A stretch of 23,426 bases of DNA, from contig JAEYYX010000095.1 of the NCBI GenBank assembly GCA_023428245.1, positions 1 through 23,426 of the forward strand. Reading direction: 5' to 3'. Each line of letters starts with the position of its first letter. Within the stretch, counting starts at the first letter, position 1. The notes below the pieces were generated by a model. That model made no database searches. It saw nothing but the letters and a program-made list of their open reading frames with translations, and was not told the origin of the DNA. The stretch is from Pseudomonadota bacterium (GTDB lineage: Bacteria > Myxococcota_A > Polyangia > Polyangiales > Polyangiaceae). The position numbers and the translations under genes are program-made. Below are positions 20,369 through 23,426 of this stretch, one piece after another.

Positions 20369-22177
20369 TCAGAGCTTGTACTCGAGGCCGAGGCTGCCCT
20401 GGACGTTGACCTGAATCCGGATGACCTCGTCTTCCACGCTCAGATCGACGAAGGAGACGTCTCCCAGGCTTCCCTTGATCTCGAGCTCGCCAGGGAGCGC
20501 TCCGTCGAGAGCGCTGCCGACCCCTCGACGCAGGATCTTCGAGCTTTGGGTGAGGCTGACGCGCGCGGCGTTTTCGATCTTTTCGATGAGAGCCTTCTGG
20601 TCGAGAGCCTTGAGCTCTTGGTCAAGGAGCTTCTTGGTTTCGTCGTCGAGGGCGACCTTCTCGAGGCGGACCTCGCCCTTCTTCTGATCGAGGACGACGC
20701 GTCCCTGGGCCTTGAGGGTTCCACTCAGCGCACCCTTGGTTTTGATGGTGAGCGTCAGCTTTCCTTCCGATTTTCCGGAGAGAGTCACCTCGCGGATCTC
20801 GAGTTCGCGATCCTTCAGGTTCGCCTTGATCGCCGAACGGACCTCATCTGCGAGGAGCTTCTGCGGCACTTCCAGATGGGTGCGGAGCTGGAAACTCGTT
20901 GCACCCGGGAGCGGCGCGGCGTTTGGAAGAGACTCGACTTTGACCTTCGGCTTCTTGCCGGTTGCGATGCTGAGTTTACCTTCGAGGGCGACATCGACTC
21001 CGAGATCTCCGTCGACGATCGCGAGCTCCGAAAGTCCGACCCGCGTCGGAGCGAGGACGAGCCAAGCGTCTTCGCTGCACGTGGCGACGGGCGAAGTCGC
21101 GCATTCCTTGGCGCCCTTCTTTTGGAGCTGGAGCGGCTGCTGGAGGCCGGCCCAGAGTTGTCGCGCGTGGGTGCGGAGATCGAAGCTCTTGGCCACCGCG
21201 CGATCGGCGCGTTCGAGCTCTCTGATGATTTGAGGCAAGAGGAATTTCTCGATGTTCGCGCGCACGTCCCCGGCGACATTCGACTTCGGCGTGCAAACGT
21301 CGATACCGACCTTGGCGCAGAAGTTTCCTTTCGGTGCCGAGCCGTGCTCGATCTTCCCCACCCTGGACTTGGTCGTGACCTTCCAATCGTCCGAGATGTT
21401 GAGTTCGAGCTCGATCGGGATGCGCATGCGCTGCGGGCTCGAGCTTGTGCCCCAGGTCTGACCGTCCGCGAGCGGGAAGTAGTCGTTTCCAAATGGGCTC
21501 TTTACCTTGCCGCGAATGGTCGCGGCGTAGCGCACAGGGACCACCACGGTCAGCGTGCGCCCCGAGAACCTCGCCTCGATCGGGTCACGCCAGGCCTTGT
21601 ACTTTACGTCGAGGACGAGGCTGTCCCCATCTTTGGTCACGCGCTTATAATCTTGCGATTGGGTCTTCGGAAGCAGAGCGTCGATGTGCTCGATGATTTG
21701 CTCGAAGGGAGCCCTCACGGGGATCGAGAGTCGGGACACGCCGGGAGGTAGGGAAGGATCCGCTGGCGCGCTGGGCGACGATGTGTCGGGCTTGGGCTTG
21801 TCGACAGGTTTCTCGACCGGCTTGTCGTCCTTGGGCTTGTCGACAGGTTTCTCGACCGGCTTATCGGTCTTCGGCTTGTCGGTCTTCGGCTTGTCCTCTT
21901 TGGGCTTGTCTGCCTTCGGCTTGTCGTCCTTGGGCTTATCGGTCTTCGGCTTGTCGTCCTTGGGCTTGTCGGTCTTCGGCTTGTCGTCCTTGGGCCTATT
22001 GGTCTTTGGCTTGTCCTCTTTGCCTTCGGTAGACCCATCCCCATCGTCAGCAGTGCCCCCCTTGGGAGTGGTCGAGCCCCCGTGGTTGTGGACGGTGACG
22101 TTGCACGCGAGCAGGAAACTCGCGAGGAGGGGGACGGTCAGGGCTCGGAGCAAACGGTGCTCAAGGGGCTTGGACAT
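20369..22177 (-). CDS. Lipoprotein with Lys/Pro/Asp repeat linker and DUF4403-like domain
   Basis: A 602-residue predicted lipoprotein. ATG 22177 has AAGG just upstream and gives a clear signal, LLRALTVPLLASFLLAC, with lipobox LLAC and Cys25. Residues about 54-130 are a charged DKPKTDKPKDD-type repeat, probably an extended linker through the periplasm or peptidoglycan. Residues about 145-602 form a large beta-rich region matching the pattern of DUF4403 proteins: SRLSIPVRAPFEQIIEHIDA, then YKAWRDPIEARFSGRTLTVVVP, the central helical SNVAGDVRANIEKFLLPQII, and late alternating strands ending in SLGLEYKL. The function of that family is unknown; a lipid- or envelope-related role is only speculation. 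The upstream in-frame codons to 22261 lack a signal peptide. A strong terminator follows at 20234-20288. Confidence 0.83.
   Translation of the reverse strand: MSKPLEHRLLRALTVPLLASFLLACNVTVHNHGGSTTPKGGTADDGDGSTEGKEDKPKTNRPKDDKPKTDKPKDDKPKTDKPKDDKPKADKPKEDKPKTDKPKTDKPVEKPVDKPKDDKPVEKPVDKPKPDTSSPSAPADPSLPPGVSRLSIPVRAPFEQIIEHIDALLPKTQSQDYKRVTKDGDSLVLDVKYKAWRDPIEARFSGRTLTVVVPVRYAATIRGKVKSPFGNDYFPLADGQTWGTSSSPQRMRIPIELELNISDDWKVTTKSRVGKIEHGSAPKGNFCAKVGIDVCTPKSNVAGDVRANIEKFLLPQIIRELERADRAVAKSFDLRTHARQLWAGLQQPLQLQKKGAKECATSPVATCSEDAWLVLAPTRVGLSELAIVDGDLGVDVALEGKLSIATGKKPKVKVESLPNAAPLPGATSFQLRTHLEVPQKLLADEVRSAIKANLKDRELEIREVTLSGKSEGKLTLTIKTKGALSGTLKAQGRVVLDQKKGEVRLEKVALDDETKKLLDQELKALDQKALIEKIENAARVSLTQSSKILRRGVGSALDGALPGELEIKGSLGDVSFVDLSVEDEVIRIQVNVQGSLGLEYKL
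21791..22020 (-). repeat. In-frame tandem repeats encoding the Lys/Pro/Asp linker
   Basis: Two kinds of unit are visible. A 33-bp stretch starting CTTGGGCTTGTCGACAGG occurs identically at 21791 and 21830 (period 39 bp, 13 codons). Four 30-bp units follow at 21901, 21931, 21961 and 21991, nearly identical apart from single-base changes that mostly swap Thr, Ala, Glu or Asn. All periods are multiples of three. Confidence 0.88.
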
Positions 22178-22388
22178 GAGGCCTTTTCTTCGAAGGGTGA
22201 GGGGCCGAGGGCCCGGACAATGGGCAGACGGCAGACAATACGTTATTTTCGGACGAACCAAACCGAACCTTCCCTCGGTGAGGCTGCCTTTTCATCTGAC
22301 ACTGGGGGATAGTCGTTCAGGGTCCCCTGCAGGCGCGTTCGTACGCTCTGGGTGGAATAGAGGCGGATGAGAAGGGGTTCACACCTTC

Positions 22389-22868
22389 CTAGAAAGACGA
22401 ACCATCCTTCCGGGTCACCCGCCAGCCCCCATCGACCATCTTGAGGGCGAGATCGTCGTCGGGATAGGTGACCGCGTCGTCGGGCGTTCGATCGCCAACC
22501 TCGAGGTATACCACTTCGTTCTGGGAGCGATTGATGAGGTGGTGAGCGTCGCCGCTTCCCGCGCGAAATCCAGCGCACATGCCTGGAGCCAGGTCCTGCT
22601 CCCCGGAGTCGGTGACGAGGGTCGGGGTGCCTTCAAGAATGAACACGAATTCGTCCTGCTTCTCGTGGGCATGGCGGAGCGACGACTCAGAGCCGGGAGC
22701 CAGGCGGGTCAGGTTCACTCCGAAATTCTTCAGACCAAAGGGGTCCCCCAGGGCGCGTTTCTCACGGCCCGCGACGCGTCCAGCGAAGATCGCCGGATAA
22801 AGGGTCTTCTTGAGGCGTGGAGGAACTTCGCTCGCGACGAGAGCTTTCGGAGAGTCCGGAGGCGACAT
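22389..22868 (-). CDS. Cupin-domain protein
   Basis: A 159-residue single-domain cupin of type 2. Cupin motif 1 is visible as APGSESSLRHAHEKQDEFVF followed by ILEG, with His66, His68 and Glu73 as likely metal ligands. Motif 2 is APGMCAGFRAGSGDAHHLIN, with His109 or His110 as the fourth ligand. Such small cupins include isomerases, dioxygenases and sugar- or metabolite-binding proteins; the substrate cannot be deduced. The C-terminal tail (DRTPDDAVTYPDDDLALKMV) matches the cupin subgroup annotated as cupin-domain proteins with a YPDxDL tail. There is no Shine-Dalgarno; a -10-like TATAGA lies 8 bp before the ATG, so the mRNA may be leaderless. It is divergent from the phosphotransferase gene by 53 bp. 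Confidence 0.9.
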   Translation of the reverse strand: MSPPDSPKALVASEVPPRLKKTLYPAIFAGRVAGREKRALGDPFGLKNFGVNLTRLAPGSESSLRHAHEKQDEFVFILEGTPTLVTDSGEQDLAPGMCAGFRAGSGDAHHLINRSQNEVVYLEVGDRTPDDAVTYPDDDLALKMVDGGWRVTRKDGSSF

Positions 22869-22876
22869 GGAGGAAT

Positions 22877-22882
22877 TCTATA
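22877..22882 (-). promoter_or_regulatory. -10-like element of the cupin gene, possibly shared by the divergent gene
   Basis: On the - strand this reads TATAGA, 8 bp before the cupin ATG. The overlapping + strand TATACA (22879-22884) could serve the divergent phosphotransferase gene. No good -35 at standard spacing is seen for either, so this is tentative. Confidence 0.35.
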
Positions 22883-22921
22883 CAACTTCCCCCTTTTGAG
22901 GGACCAACCTATCGTCCGCAT

Positions 22922-23302
22922 GTGGCCCGAAGTCGTTCCCGACACACATCGTCCGCGCTCGTATCCTTCGTGGAAGAGGCGCTCGGAGCTCCGCTCACGC
23001 ATCCGCCGGAGACCGTGACGACTCTCTGGGCCGGGTACGGGAGAATTCTTCGCTATCACACGCGAGAAGCCACACCCCGGTCGGTGATCGTCAAGCAGAT
23101 TCGCTTCCCAGAAGCGCGCGCGCTCGACCTCGGGCATCAGCGCAAGGTTCGATCCTACGCCGTCGAGAGAACATTCTACGAGAAGTTCGCTCAGTTTTCG
23201 CGGGAGCGGGCCCGTGTCCCAGAGCTCCTGGCCGCGTCCCGACAGGGCGAGGAGCTGTGGCTTGTCCTGGAGGACATCGACGCTGCGGGGTTCCCTGGAC
23301 GT
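22922..23302 (+). CDS. Phosphotransferase / choline-kinase-like protein, 3' truncated
   Basis: The start of a kinase-fold phosphotransferase of the APH / ecdysteroid-kinase-like type. From GTG 22922 (another GTG at 22970 is possible) the frame reads about 127 residues of real sequence. TLWAGYGRILRYHT and PRSVIVKQIRFP carry the P-loop-like strand and the ATP-binding Lys. VRSYAVERTFYEKFAQFSRE is the helix C region typical of this family, and LWLVLEDIDAAGFPGR is the hinge. The catalytic HGD/DxD region lies beyond the truncation. The sequence is cut at 23302 by an artefactual G run, not by a natural stop. Substrate unknown. The start codon is uncertain. Confidence 0.75.

Positions 23303-23426
<124 letters not shown>

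Noticed and set aside
21684..22370. Long + strand frame through the linker repeats with Ser/Leu/Gly-rich translation
   Set aside because: It is the antisense of the Lys/Pro/Asp repeat of the lipoprotein; the sense frame has a signal peptide, Shine-Dalgarno and terminator.

Overview
The window reads as chromosomal DNA from a GC-rich Gram-negative bacterium. It most resembles the Myxococcota (former Deltaproteobacteria, Polyangia-like). Evidence: many predicted lipoproteins with disordered linkers, a Cys-rich lipoprotein, a delta-60-like repeat protein, a single-chain glycyl-tRNA synthetase and loosely packed genes on both strands. The assignment is an inference; no 16S or ribosomal protein marker is present. 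The last 124 bases are an unbroken G run that truncates the final gene and looks like a sequencing or assembly artefact.

Layout. Positions 1-3346 (+): a partial membrane-anchored TPR-type protein overlaps a lipoprotein-like SppA protease gene by 4 bp. Positions 3384-6004 (-): glyS and a double-GNAT acetyltransferase, also overlapping by 4 bp. Positions 6168-8270: a Cys-rich lipoprotein (-) diverges from a cyclopropane-fatty-acid-synthase-like methyltransferase (+). The gap between them holds a clean 17-bp inverted repeat and other dyads. Positions 8300-8700: two copies of a ~70-bp direct repeat, then tRNA-Ser(GCU) on the - strand with a good promoter. Positions 8886-13367: a class I glutamine amidotransferase, a MarR regulator, a coiled-coil lipoprotein (-) meeting MarR tail-to-tail, and a large CPA2/Kef-type antiporter. 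Positions 13328-13841 (-): a decayed AraC-family regulator with an internal deletion and two frameshifts. Positions 14042-18010: ilvD (-) with a terminator, a small unknown protein (+), an acyl carrier protein (-) and an RlmI-type rRNA methyltransferase (+). Positions 18236-22177: two large surface or periplasmic lipoproteins with low-complexity repeat linkers, one Gly/Ser/Lys-rich with a delta-60-like propeller, the other Lys/Pro/Asp-rich with a DUF4403-like domain. Positions 22389-23302: a cupin (-) divergent from a truncated phosphotransferase (+).

Most genes are housekeeping (translation, branched-chain amino acid synthesis, lipid modification, ion homeostasis) mixed with lineage-type lipoproteins. 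I see no phage, IS element, CRISPR array or obvious defence or biosynthetic cluster. The items most worth a second look are the repeat pair beside tRNA-Ser, the inverted repeats upstream of the cfa-like gene, unusual residues in the Cfa-like enzyme and the ACP, a terminator embedded in the ACP coding end, and the AraC pseudogene. No convincing new multi-gene system was found.
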